From Diphasiastrum complanatum (taxonomy: Eukaryota > Streptophyta > Lycopodiopsida > Lycopodiales > Lycopodiaceae), in the NCBI GenBank assembly GCA_029204225.1, contig CM055095.1, positions 22,260,006 through 22,324,005 of the forward strand: a DNA stretch of 64,000 nucleotides. The letters run 5' to 3'. Below the pieces are notes generated by a model, which saw only the letters and a list, made by a program, of their open reading frames with translations, had not been told where the DNA came from and ran no database searches. Position 1 is the first letter of the stretch; every line of letters begins with the position of its first letter. The position numbers and the translations under genes are program-made. Positions 1 through 11,048 of the stretch are shown here, piece after piece.

Positions 1-539
1 AGAACGTATTGCTTATTAATATAGTGAATGATTGGGAAGATTGAACATAATTTTTATAAATGCAATTTAGTTGATAAAGTAGTGAATCTTGTTTCGGACA
101 TGGATAACAACTGATGCTCAACTATGACACCTGTCTTCCTCATGCAACTAACTTGTGCGGTTTTGTTGTGTGGGACGGTGGCAAATAACAGTTGGGTGTC
201 TTAGAACTTGCTTCGCTCTATGGTACTCTATATTGTTATACTTCATACAACTGTATTTTAACCTGTTATGCTATAAATTGAAGGGTTCAATAGGGTTTGG
301 TCTTGACTCGTCAAGAGGGACTATGTGAAATCTTGTTACTCTCTCTCTAGCATCTCTGATGCCACCCCGGCTACCCTTTGGTCGGGGTAGCACCAAACCT
401 TTACCTTTACTTGTATTTTATGGCTAACAAGGTCTGTTGTATGATGTAGTCCACGTGATGGTTTTATGATGCGGCGACTCTTGGCTATGGAGAGCTCCTT
501 CCTCCTCCTAGTCCTTTCATTCAGACCATTATATGTTGC
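1..539. other. No gene seen; short hairpin at 370-393
   Basis: No reading frame in this stretch resembles a known protein. A short GC-richer inverted repeat (GCTACCC ... GGGTAGC) lies near 370-393 inside otherwise AT-rich DNA. It may belong to the leader of the decayed element that follows, but nothing fixes that. Confidence 0.4.
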
Positions 540-1855
540 ATGAAGAAAGCTGTTGAAGTTCACAATTGGATTACTACTTATGATATGACTACTTGTAATG
601 CTGCTGGCCCGGATGATAAAAATCTTTGTCTTATTGATTTGATGTACATCATGGATTGGATCAATATTTATATGAATTTTATTAAAAAAAAGATATCCCT
701 TAGCATGATTGAGAAAATTTATATGGACCTCTCTAATTATGTTGAACGAATTGCTGCCGAGGAAACATTTTGTAATACACATATTCGAAAAGTATTTGCT
801 TGTCTGAAAAAAGAAAATGGTGACTCCTCTCTTGATACCCTTGTCCCTTCTACTGCTCCTACTTCACCGCACCCTCTAATTTTTATCGAGGACCTTGATG
901 AAGATAGTGCTTCTCAACTAGAGTCTTTCTCACAAGAAATCTGTGATGTGGGAAATCAATCTGCCTTTGAATTTTGTCAAGCCAATAGTTGCCAAGTACC
1001 ATTGGTACCTAGTCGTATCATTGAGTTTAAATCTGCAAAAACTGCTTATAAACTTTGGAGCCTTCCCTCTGTCAACTTCCTTGCACCTATCTCTATTTAA
1101 CTCTGGATCGCTCTTGCTCATCTCACGAGGTCCAAGCTTGAAAGCTTGCTGCTTTGCATAAGAATCCTTCTTTTGATACTCCTATTGCCTTTGATACTGT
1201 TATCAAGATGAGCAGATTTGAACCTTCAAGATGTCCTTCTGAGCATACCTAGGCTAGAACTAGAGGCCATTTTGACACTGGCTTTAATAGAACGAACCTT
1301 CATCAAGCTAGAATCTGGAACTGGAAAAGACCCTTCTTTAAGTGCAAATGCGGTGATAAATGCAAAAACAATTCTTCCATCATATGGTTTGATCACTCTA
1401 TCTGGTATATAATGAATAATCTTTCCATTTTCTTTCCTGGTGCATCTCTGCAAAATCAGCTTAATGCCTTCTTCCTTTGGTTGCATAAACCAGCTAGAGA
1501 GGTTGTCAAGTCCCACCTTGTCTTTCTGTTTATCCGACAATACATGATTGATGATGCCATTGAACTTTCCATAAACCCTACTGCTAAGCTCCTTGCACAC
1601 CTTGGCGACGCTGAAAACGTTCGAGAAATTGAACGCCTTTTGAAGAAACCTAGCTTCTCTACCTTGCAAGACAAATACTTCCAGAATACTAGCAAAAGAA
1701 CGGGTTCCTTCAATCTGGACAATCCAAGCTCAGTCATATCAGGCAGTGGAAATAAGAAGAAGTGGAAGTACTTTCCAAACAAAGGCAAAGAAGGACAAAG
1801 CAGTGGTGGAAAGGGAGATCTTCTTATCAGAAAGCTGAACTTTTACCATGATTGA
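540..1855 (+). pseudogene. Frame-broken ORFs upstream of a retroelement-like ORF
   Basis: Two plus-strand open stretches (540-1100 and 1412-1855) lie in different frames and are separated by stops. The first gives about 186 residues with no motif I recognise. In the gap and the second stretch, one frame carries a Cys-rich CKCGDKC patch (near 1340-1365) and then a Lys/Gly-rich tail. The second ORF overlaps the start of the next ORF by four bases in another frame. This pattern suggests one longer coding region broken by frameshifts. I infer that it is the upstream part of the same degenerate mobile element as 1852-2835. No function can be assigned to it on its own. Confidence 0.35.
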
Positions 1856-2835
1856 TCCATGTGCAGGAAGATATAGAAGAAACAAGGATATTGGAGGTCA
1901 GCAATACTGGTAGACGACGACTAGTGGTTAGAAGAGACAGAGGGAAGTTCTTTTTGCATTTACGTTATTATAACAGATGCTTTGAGAGGATTGATGTTAA
2001 ACAATTATATGCTGAAACCTTACTTCATATTTTTGGTCAAATTGATGAAACTTTTGAGCCTATTATATTTGGTTGGTCTTATTTTCCACATTTGAAGCAT
2101 GAATGGTATAAACCCTTTCAAGTTTTTTGTGATTTCAATGTTGACAACATTCCACCTTGTACTTGCGCTTACAATAAACGTTTTAAAGAGTTCGTTTCTA
2201 AAATTTTTGGGCATGTTGTCTCGATGGATACTGGAATTATTAGAAGCAAAGTTTTAAAGAATAACTTGAATAAAGATCTTAATCATATCCCATTTCGCCA
2301 GTCTAATATAAGTGAGGTGTCTTTAGAACTTTATCGTGGATGGTTTGAATTGGCAAGTTTTTTACCTACTTATCAAAATATTGATCATGAGATTGTTATG
2401 GAACATGCCTTGATTTGCAAAGATGTTGTTACAAACTTTTTGAAAAATACCAAGTGGCTACATGGAAAAAGGGTTATGAGTAACAAACTTACAAATGCCA
2501 TTAATGAATGTAATTGGATTACTACCAATCTATATGTTAATGGTGTGGATAAGGTGCAACATAACCCGGGTTTAATGTGCATCTACTTTGTAAGAAGTTT
2601 GGCTTTGGTTAGACTGTCTAGTCTTGATTTTGCCCCGTTTCCAAATGAAAATGATAATACACTATATGTGGCTATGGTTAAAATTCAAGATACTTTTGCT
2701 ACTAAAATACCTGATTTTCTAATAGGGAAAGAAGAATTACCTTTCTTACTGAGGATACAAGGTTTGTCCATCTACAATCTAACGTTCTGGAAAGCATGGA
2801 TTTGCTCAGGACTAAATATAGCAATACAAAACTAG
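1852..2835 (+). CDS. Possible Penelope-like retroelement N-terminal fragment
   Basis: An open frame of 327 residues. Seen: a Cys pair CTC followed about 13 residues later by GHVVSMD, then LNKDLNHIPFR (near residue 140), then VNGVDKVQHNPGL (near residue 230). In Penelope-like retroelements the region before the RT core carries an LSKGLxFxP-like segment and a DKG-like segment. The LNKDLNHIP and VDK..HN segments could be their divergent counterparts, in the right order. There is no FxDD RT core and no GIY-YIG endonuclease downstream, so if the assignment is right this is a 5' fragment. The frame is open but its neighbours are frame-broken, so it is probably not expressed. It could also be another fern-type repeat protein; the assignment is inference from motif order. 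Confidence 0.4.
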   Translation: MIHVQEDIEETRILEVSNTGRRRLVVRRDRGKFFLHLRYYNRCFERIDVKQLYAETLLHIFGQIDETFEPIIFGWSYFPHLKHEWYKPFQVFCDFNVDNIPPCTCAYNKRFKEFVSKIFGHVVSMDTGIIRSKVLKNNLNKDLNHIPFRQSNISEVSLELYRGWFELASFLPTYQNIDHEIVMEHALICKDVVTNFLKNTKWLHGKRVMSNKLTNAINECNWITTNLYVNGVDKVQHNPGLMCIYFVRSLALVRLSSLDFAPFPNENDNTLYVAMVKIQDTFATKIPDFLIGKEELPFLLRIQGLSIYNLTFWKAWICSGLNIAIQN

Positions 2836-4042
2836 TTTTTTTGGTTTAAGCAGAACATGTATAGTTTTTTCTATCAACCCAATAACACAAATGCTCATCA
2901 ATTAATAATGAACATCATTTGACACATCTTCCTCTAAAAGACGATGTGTTTTGAGTTTGTAGGTTTGAGTAAGACAAGTTATTCAACTTGCAAGCTATGT
3001 GATAATGATTTTCTCAAAGTTGGCATGTCGATCTCTTCTAGGTGATTTTGAATTAAAATGTATGTTGTTTTTGTTTTTTCCAGATCACAAGACGATTTTG
3101 TTTTCATTTTTCAACATGAATTACTCGCAAACTTTCAATCTTGTGTAGTATATATCAACTAAAAACTAGAACACTTGCAAACTTTTGAATCACTATCTTT
3201 TTTGTTTTACATTACAATATTTCCTTTTCATTTTCCAACACCTAACAATTTTGAGCATACTCTTAAACAACAAAGCTTGTTGTGATAATTCATACTCATG
3301 TTGTTTACTGGTTAAATGTCAAGTATCTCTAGCTATCACAATTATAGATTTTCTTGTGGTATTTTATCATTTTCATTGAATCATTGTGGGTTTATTCTAA
3401 GGTTTTGTCAAAAGTACTTTGTGAGCCCTGCCCAACATGCCTAGACATGTTGTAGCATCTATTTGCACTAACTTGTGGGACAATAAATATGCTTTGCTCC
3501 TTTTTCATGTGAATTTGAGCCCCCAATCTTGGGCAAGTATAACAAGAGTTTGGTTATCAATTTTAATCAATACTCAAGCCTACTAAATATTTTTTCCCCA
3601 TAGAATTGGTTGTTATTGAGAACCATAGATATAGGGTTTGTAAAACCTGTGTTGTTATCCTATTGATAAAGTCTGGCCTTTTAACAAGTAGATGAAAGCC
3701 AAAGAATTGCAAAATAATAAGACATTTGACTACAGTGGGGGAGATCTTATTGAATGTTAGTAGCTTGATATTCATATAATCTTATATTTTTGTAAGCATC
3801 TTGTAAAATATTCAACTTTCACCTTTTTTTTCACAAACTTTACTATCAACTAATTACAAAGTACAAGAAATCATGATCATAAGCATATATATTTTTCATG
3901 AAGAGTCGGCTATCACAATAGCAAGTCTCTCAATCAATACGTCCAAATATTTTCTTGCATCATCTTCTTCCAAATATTCTAGACAAGTATAACACCACCC
4001 ACGTTCCAAAGCTATATAGTAATTGCACCGCCAAAGGCTATA
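2836..4042. other. AT-rich intergenic DNA, nothing recognised
   Basis: Stops are frequent in all frames, and no LTR ends, primer-binding site, tRNA or protein motif was found. The short ORFs at 3185-3379 (plus) and 3563-3775 (minus) look random: they are hydrophobic or AT-driven in composition. Confidence 0.5.
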
Positions 4043-4563
4043 TCATTGAGAATTGAATATCCAATGGTAATATGGGCCTGAAACCCACATGGAAATATCT
4101 CTCAAAGGATTGGGTGGTATATTGCCACAGGTTTTTATGATAGTTGAAAGAACATGCTGAGAGGATTCCACTTCAAATTGGAAAATGATGCACATCCTAA
4201 TAACATCAGAATCCAGATCCTCTATAATTGACTTTAAAGGATTGCTACATAATTCGAGAGCAAACACTTGTAACTTGGCAAGATTGATGTTTCTCATTAT
4301 GACTAATATCTTGCTCCATGTGCTAGGTAGGGTGGCCATTAGAGCTCCCCATTTCTTGTTGAACCAGACAAAAGTATTATGCATGTCTTGAATGGATTAT
4401 GGCATCACATGGATTACAGATTTTACAATAGTTGATTTTTCGAGCTTAAGTGGCCCCTTGAAAAAATCAATGGTGGTCTTTGCTTGAAAAGATATTGAGT
4501 GTTGTTGTTGGATTAACCAAATGTTACATCAAATGTTGTACCACATAGTTGACCACCTTGTGT
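4043..4563 (-). pseudogene. Possible Ty1/copia gag scrap
   Basis: The minus-strand reading 4384-4043 contains LMATLPSTWSKI followed by a helical stretch ending in a LxxxxEDL-like segment. This resembles the LxxLPxxW....LxxxEV pattern of the copia Gag core (UBN2 type). Residues upstream in the same frame are consistent with more Gag but include stops. There are no LTR ends or zinc knuckle nearby. This is weak evidence, and a chance ORF is a real alternative. Confidence 0.25.
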
Positions 4564-4873
4564 TCACGAGTGGTGACAAACAAGTGCAATCCATAAAAAG
4601 ATGTTGTGGATGATGTGTTTATTGCTTTCCTGCAATACTTTTTGCTTTGGGAACTCATTTAGATGTGCTTGATGGATTTTGTACTTTTCCAAGTTGGGAG
4701 AGAGCTCGTGGGGGTATGGGGGACCCTCATGGGAATTGAGAGTGGGAGACGACTCTATGAGCAGGTGGTGGTGGTTTAGGAATCTCGCACGACCTAATAA
4801 GTGGCCCCGATGGTGGAGCACCGTTTTTGCCACTAATGTCGTTAATTTCGAAATTTTCACTAATTCCTACTTT

Positions 4874-4882
4874 TCTATATAT
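4874..4882 (+). promoter_or_regulatory. Candidate TATA box, Ser-rich host gene
   Basis: CTATATATG lies about 60 bases upstream of the CT-rich tract and about 740 bases upstream of the ATG at 5620. The combination of TATA and a CT-rich leader fits plant core promoters. No transcription start is proven. Confidence 0.35.
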
Positions 4883-4935
4883 GTCTCTCTCTTCCTTCAT
4901 CCTATTCTTCGCTTTAATAGTAACTATACCGTCTC

Positions 4936-4939
<4 letters not shown>

Positions 4940-4974
<35 letters not shown>

Positions 4975-4992
4975 CTCGATCGATCGATCGAC
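4940..4992. repeat. (CT)n microsatellite followed by (CGAT)n
   Basis: About 16 CT units run from 4941 and pass into CGATCTCGATCGATCGATCG. CT-rich tracts are common in plant 5' leaders. Here the tract sits between the TATA candidate and the gene at 5620. The Ser/Leu-repeat ORFs over it are artefacts of the repeat. Confidence 0.9.
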
Positions 4993-5619
4993 CTTGCGAG
5001 CGCGCTATGGGCCTGGCTGCGATCGGAAGTAGGCCACTGAGAAGGTATATCTAACCTCAATTCTGCTCAAGCTCAGTCTGATCTAGAAAGGTTGTGTATA
5101 CGATATAGCTTCGAATTTCGCAAGTGATTCCGATCAGAGCGATCAGAATTCAAGCACGATCTGGTTGCGGTGATTGAGCACCTGCTGCTCTGCATTAACT
5201 TGTTGTTTGTCTGAATGCCGCTGAAGTATTATGGTAGATAGGTAAGAATGCTGGATGGGATGTAGAGGGAGTGTAAAAGCTCGATGATCATTGGCCCATG
5301 ACGTGATGTGATTTTCCACGCAGTTGAATTGGCAGTAGATGTAGCGATCATTCAGACTTCAGTCTTAGCCATCGTCGTCGCATTAGCGTTCGTAAAATAG
5401 TAATTAGCAGCTATGGGAAAAAGAAACCGTGAGATTATGCCGTGAGTAAGCAATATCAGTCATAATGGCGCTGCAAATACAGTATCAAGCCTTCCCCTCC
5501 CTACATTTCATTCAGGAGCAGAAAAGGTTGAACTTTGGGTCTAATGGACGCGACGTTCCAGTAGTAAACGGGAGGAAAGAGACCAACTACTGTGTTCAAA
5601 GCATGCAGTTTTAGTGAAG

Positions 5620-6735
5620 ATGAAGCAACGAAAGTATACAGCAGATCGCAAAGGCAGTCCCAGTTCTCCAAAAAGTATTTTACAACTTCCTGAAAGTCCT
5701 TCAAGTTCCTCTTCTAGTTTCCAAAAGGTTTTTGATGGCGAAGAACGTAGTTGTGCTTGCTCCTCGGAATCCCTTCATCAAGAACTGTCTCACTCTGCTG
5801 CTCTCTCTTGGGTTCGTAGAATTCCATGGACTTCTCACAGCTCTCCTTCTGCTCCCAACGATCGTAAGCTACTGTTGAAAAATCAGTTGAAGAAGCATCT
5901 ACATTCCCTGCACACAAGAAGGGCTGGTTCTTCCAAAGGAGAGTCTGATGAGAAAGTGTCGTGCCAGTTTTCTACATCGACCCCCTTTCGAATTATTTCT
6001 ACTGCAATCTTGCAGTACTGGGATGCATCGTTGCAAGATTCCGCATGCTCTGGTGATGAATATGAGCCTCACCATAGTCATGATGATGGTCAAATAGGGA
6101 ATCATGAAAATGCGTACAGGTCTCAACTAGGTAATGGATGCCCAATTGATCCGTCTGCTGAGATATGCATAAAGGAAGAATTTCAAGCCACAAACAGTTC
6201 ATGTTCTATATCCGATTGTAGTCTGGCTGATGTGAATGAACTGCACAGTGCGCATATGGACTCCCCCATTGTTCCTTCGAACGTGACTCCAAAGCCAACA
6301 GAACTGCATCAGCCTCCTATGCCATCTCTAAAGATTAAAGTACAGGAAAAGGTATCAAAAGCTAGCACAATTGCCTCGAAGCGTGTGACATTTTCAGACA
6401 ATGACGATAAGGGCACTAAAGCAAGCCTACGCAGTAACGAGGCTTCCTTGGAGAGGAGTCATGTAGCAGGCTTTTCCCAACGTAGGCCAATACACTTCGC
6501 AAGGGGCTCTACGCTAACGTGGTTGGATGATAATCCAACCTTCATAAGAAGAAAGGAAGGCAGTGATTGTGAGCGATGGGATCGGGTTGTTGCGCAAAAG
6601 AGAACTGACGTTTCAGAATTGTTCCTCAAGATTTTGCAAGCAGATTTGGAGGAAAGCAGGCGACGGAAACAAGCTGCTGCATGCCTGGTAACTCATCCCA
6701 GCACAAAATTACTAAGAGTAGTAGCTGCTGTTTGA
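5620..6735 (+). CDS. Ser-rich host protein of unknown function
   Basis: One uninterrupted frame of 371 codons starting at ATG 5620; a GTG two codons upstream is unlikely to be used. The product is Ser-rich and hydrophilic, with no signal peptide or membrane segment. It has a Ser cluster near residues 15-35, a basic stretch QLKKHLHSLHTRR (about 95-108), an acidic/His stretch (about 150-165), and a conserved-looking charged C-terminal end with WLDDNPTF and a Glu/Arg-rich helix ILQADLEESRRRKQ. I do not recognise the family. Base composition is higher in GC than the flanks, and the frame has stayed open, unlike its transposon neighbours, so I take it as a real gene. A two-exon model is also possible: ATG at 5007, donor GTATAT at 5045, acceptor CAG at 5559-5561. 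It is frame-compatible and would add about 32 residues to the N-terminus, but it is unproven. Confidence 0.6.
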   Translation: MKQRKYTADRKGSPSSPKSILQLPESPSSSSSSFQKVFDGEERSCACSSESLHQELSHSAALSWVRRIPWTSHSSPSAPNDRKLLLKNQLKKHLHSLHTRRAGSSKGESDEKVSCQFSTSTPFRIISTAILQYWDASLQDSACSGDEYEPHHSHDDGQIGNHENAYRSQLGNGCPIDPSAEICIKEEFQATNSSCSISDCSLADVNELHSAHMDSPIVPSNVTPKPTELHQPPMPSLKIKVQEKVSKASTIASKRVTFSDNDDKGTKASLRSNEASLERSHVAGFSQRRPIHFARGSTLTWLDDNPTFIRRKEGSDCERWDRVVAQKRTDVSELFLKILQADLEESRRRKQAAACLVTHPSTKLLRVVAAV

Positions 6736-7789
6736 ACTTTGCTTACAATTGGTACACTAGCTTTACAGAAAAAATGGAATTAGCAAATCCTGTTCTGCCT
6801 ACAATCACTTCGATTATGCTCTCTTACCGTGAGCGATACTCATTGTTGGATGCAGCCATTTCTTTGCAGCTTCAGTGATTATTGAAATTCTAGCTTTTTC
6901 ATGGAATAATCACCGCTTTTCTGAGAAGCTTTTCAGCCAGATTCTTCCGTTTTAAGGCGAAAGCGGTAGCAGACTACATATTCTTGAGCTTTCATAAGGT
7001 TAAATGTTAGCTGTTATGAGCACGAATATCTGTAGTGAATGACAGATAAGTTTCTTTTCCTTCCAAGAATCTCTGCCAAGATCAGACAAGTAGCAACTTG
7101 CATCTGGTTTCAGTTGTGAGATTGCCGGCACAGGATCTCACCTTTTCAGCAAAGCTAGAAATCATATCGTGGATTACCACAAACTCACAAAGCTTTAATA
7201 TTTTCTTGGTACTGTTGAGTAAAACCATCAAGCCGCAAGATGTATATATCTTATCTTGATTTCTCTGTCTATGAATTTAGATGATGCATCTCCGATCAGC
7301 TATCCCAAAGCAAATAAATGTTTTTTGGGTCAGACATGAGTTTGTCACTTATGAATGCAGCCGCTGCGTTATATAATTAGTTCTGAAAGAGCAATTGAAA
7401 GGATCACGCTACATAGAGACTACTTGCAATGGGACAAAATGATTTTCCAGCCTAAAAGGCCTAGGAGACCACATAAGATACAATGATGTGTCAGGAGGAA
7501 TCTTAGGGACACCAAATATTGATTAATTGTCAATAATAGTTGCACAACATTGCTCTACAATGGGCTTATTTTTAGCACATATTGTGAACTTTTTACTTAA
7601 ATTATGATATTTCCTCCAACGACTGTAATTACATTATAAAACCATTAATCTTTGTTAGGATCAATTTTAGAGATAACAAGGATATCACACAAAACTTTAG
7701 AAATAGCATGCAATTGCATTTGCAATCTCAACTCTTCATTTTTAAACATACATGCATTTTTTGACTCTTCAATACATGCTTTGTTTTGG
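6736..7789. other. 3' flank of host gene, nothing further recognised
   Basis: The first few hundred bases may be the 3' untranslated region. AATAAA-like signals occur but none stands out. No reading frame, LTR end or RNA gene is visible through to the next element. Confidence 0.45.
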
Positions 7790-8740
7790 TAGAACTGCCG
7801 CCCTTAGACGTGATCTGAAATGACTGGAACTCGTCTGAATAAGTGGAGTAGGCTGCTCGGACCAAACTCTCGCTCTACTGATCCGTGAAATATGTCAGAT
7901 GAAACCCAAGGTAAGTAAGAATATCCTTGGCTAGGATGAGTGTTTCAGCATAATTCAAGTTGATGGAAATCAAGAATATGTCGTCCGAATAAGGCTTAGG
8001 GGCCTTACGACGATGGAGTGCGAGTGACGTGTCGCGAGAGGCCATGCTAGCAGTGATGCTAGATGGTTCTGAAAATTTTGAAATTTCAGCATGAACTCTT
8101 GAGCAAAAATCTAGAAGGAACTCATGGAGAGGATGGTTGAGGCCTATATATAGACTTTTTTGGACAGGAAATCGTAAGTTCTCCCAGAAATTCTCCTCAG
8201 TGCCCATGATTTCCTAGTGAGGTTCACGAATTTCTAGGCACTGTTCTGAGGGCCGGCGAGTTCCTATAAGTGATTTTTTGTACAAAAAAGAGTAAAAATG
8301 GCTGACAATAAAAAAATTGGTTTGATCAGAATTCGTGGATATGACAAAGAAATCGTGGAGGTGATTTTGAGGCTCAGCGAATTATCTACGAATTCTGTCA
8401 GTGAGCATCTGATGCAAAAAACTAATTTTTTCTATTTCTGGAAAGTTTGTCTATGAGATAGAATTTGTGGATGTAATAAATGAATTGTGCATACTAAAAA
8501 TGGGTTTGGGCGAATTCTATTTGATGTGATTATGAGACAAAATTTCTAAATAAAAGTACGATTCTTGTGGTTTGATAGAAAAAGACTGATCGTATGTCTG
8601 ATCTGATGACATCTTGATGTTCTGAAACAAGAAAACACACCAAAAAAATTGTTGACATGGCAAGCACGTAGTAAATAGAATTAAAAAACAAAATTTAGGA
8701 AATAAAGCAACTAATACATATCAAGATAAAAACAGGGCTA
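7790..8740 (-). mobile_element. Ty3/gypsy 3' LTR region (approximate ends)
   Basis: This lies directly downstream, in minus sense, of a Ty3/gypsy integrase remnant, where a 3' LTR belongs. A minus-strand TATA (CTATATATAGG at about 8140-8151) is followed by a leader-like stretch. Short GCGA-containing motifs near 8250-8520 recall those in the LTR-like region of element A (27780-28080), which suggests the same family. Exact TG...CA ends could not be fixed because the second LTR is not in the window. The 110-residue minus ORF here is LTR sequence, not a gene. Confidence 0.5.
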
Positions 8741-8759
8741 ATTGTACTTTCTAAGTCCT

Positions 8760-10150
8760 GCTCCCTTTGACCACAGTGTCTAAAATATCACCTTGTAGAG
8801 TTTGGAGTTGTACATATCCAGAGGCAAATATCCTTTGAATGACATAAGGTCCTTGGCCAGAAATTTGAGTATTCCTTTGAATGCTTTGGCTTGGTATAAC
8901 AGGACCTTATCTCCAACCTGGAACTCTTTGAGTTTTAAGGATCAATCATGCCATGCCTTTTGTCGACGTTTGTAGACTTGTTGAGCATGGATGTTGATCC
9001 GACGTATTTCACATAGTTGTTCCAGATGAGATAACCCAGTCGCTAGAATCTGTCGATTATCTAGCTCGAGATTATAGGCTACTCGAAGGGATGAAATATG
9101 GAATTCTACAAGCATAACGGCTTCTTGGCCATATACTAGCTGGAAAGGGATTAAGCTTGTGGCTCGCTTCAGGGTAGTGCGATAGGCCCATAGAGCAGCA
9201 TGAAGTTTTAGCTCCCAATCGGATTGGCTGGACTCGACGGTTTTGGTGAAAACACCACATGATATTTTGTTTGTGGATTTTGCCTGGCCAGTGCATTGCA
9301 GATAATACGGAGAACTTTTGCGATGTACCACAAAAAATCTGGAAAGTAGATATGCTATGACAGAGTTAAGAAAATGTGTACCGCTATCGCTGATAAGTTC
9401 TAGAGGACATCCGAAACGAATGATAACCTGTTCATAGAGAAATTTTGCAGTAGAACGAGCGTCAGCATTGCGAACAGCTCTTGCTTCAGCCCATTTGGTA
9501 CAATAGTCCGTAGCTACTACAATATAGTAGGATTGAGTGTGTCTAGCAGCGGGACTAATGGGTCCAACATAATCAATTCCCCATTTCTGGAAAGCTTAAT
9601 CAGTTGTGACAGGGTGTAAAGGCATGTAGTCGGTCTTTTGAAATCATTTTGCCCTTTGACAGACATTGCAGGCCTTAGTGTAGGTGTGCGTATCCTTAAA
9701 TAGAGTTGGCCACCAAAATCCTGCCAAGAGGATTTTCTTAGCAGTCATTTCAGAAGAGAAATGACCTGCTCCAACACCTTCATGAGTGAGGGAGATAACA
9801 TAGGGTATTTCACCTTCAGTAAGACAATGTCAGATAATTCGATCTAACCCTTGCTTGTAAAGTTGGCCTGCAATTAACGTATAAGGTTTGGTTTTGAGGA
9901 CCAACGCACGTTGTTCGGGAGTAGATTGGATGGTTGCATCCTTCATCGTATAGTCCTTAAAATATGCAAGGCACATCATGTGATGAGGATTCGAGGGGGG
10001 CCTTGCCTTTCAACTGTCTGGATGGTGATTTGGGAGATTCTGAGATTGGCGTACAAGCGGATGTGATCACAGGAACTTCCCTAGCAGTGGTAAGGTCTGC
10101 AGGCGGCTGAATTTGAAGGGGTTTCTTCATTTTTTTCTTTCATGGTATGG
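8760..10150 (-). pseudogene. Ty3/gypsy pol remnant: integrase, RT-RNase H deleted
   Basis: Read on the minus strand from about 10150 down: a basic Ser/Pro linker with a KGKAPLESSS stretch, then the segment before integrase (TPEQRALVLKTKPYTLIAGQL). Next come the integrase HHCC zinc finger (HEGVG..H, CNVCQRA at about 9640-9800), the core (WGIDYVGPISP near 9550-9590, FGCPLELISDSGTHF near 9370-9420), and the C-terminus with PFQLVYGQEAVM (ORF 9331-8942) and FQVGDKVLLYQAKAF. The catalytic Glu motif reads GQAKSTNK, so Glu has become Lys. Compared with element A, the linker normally before RT runs straight into the pre-integrase region: RT and RNase H are gone. Stops and frameshifts are frequent. Dead element. 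Confidence 0.8.
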
Positions 10151-10159
10151 CCCATTAGG

Positions 10160-11040
10160 GCCCTTTTTGGACTCAAAAAGGGCCTCTTCCTTGCCTAAAC
10201 AAGTCTTCTAATCATAATTAATTTAGTGCTAATCAATCCTACGTGGCACCTTTACCTTGGGTTACCATACAAGGTGAGCAAGTGTCAAGGCCTAAATGTA
10301 GGTCTCATTTTCATAGACTATTGTAGGTTATTTGCATAGACTATAATAGGCAACTAATAGGTAAGTTAAAATTACAACTAGAGTAGGGTTAGTATAGGAC
10401 AACCTTTCATTGTCCTAACTACAATAGGACCCTAGGCATGGAAACTAGTATATGCCTAATAAAGCTTATATCATGGTTAGAACTTTGTCACCATTTGATT
10501 AAGGTATATTGTAAAGTTCTACATAGATTCTTTTGGGAAATTCGACATCTTCAAGATGACAACCAAGTATCACTTACATGTGAAGTTAGAGAAGGATTAT
10601 GCGACCACCAAAGCTGCATAGGGGTGTTAACTTAAATCCATATGAGATGCATTGTTAGAGATTAGAAGGCAAAAAACATATTGACCTATGGGTAAGAGGT
10701 GATTTATACCCCCACAATCCACTAGTAGATGCTCCTCCTAAGTTTTCTGATGTACATAGTTTGTTAAGGTTCATTGGGGATGGTGGGAATGGACTGCTTG
10801 GCTATTATCAAGCAATGGATTCTCGAAGAATCCAAGCTGAGACATTGGCGAATACGGCAAACATTCATATCTTGAGTATGAATGACAATTTAAAGTGATT
10901 GCATGGAATAAACATGAAATTGGAGTAGGAGATAAACGGTTTGAAAATAGAGCTTGCCAGTTTTGTCGCAAAAATTGAAAAATTGCAATCTTCAATCAGT
11001 ATATTTCAGAGGACAATATATGGCTTACAATGAAAGCATA
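10160..11040. other. Decayed sequence, no clear feature
   Basis: Short open stretches (10438-10635 plus, 10771-10995 minus) have no recognisable motif. The DNA may be the upstream part of the unrecognised coding remnant at 11049-11750. Confidence 0.35.
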
Positions 11041-11048
11041 GAGTCTCA

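Noticed and set aside
4679-5054. ORFs with long Ser-Leu or Arg-Ser repeats
   Set aside because: They are translations of the (CT)n and (CGAT)n microsatellite, with no conserved flanks.
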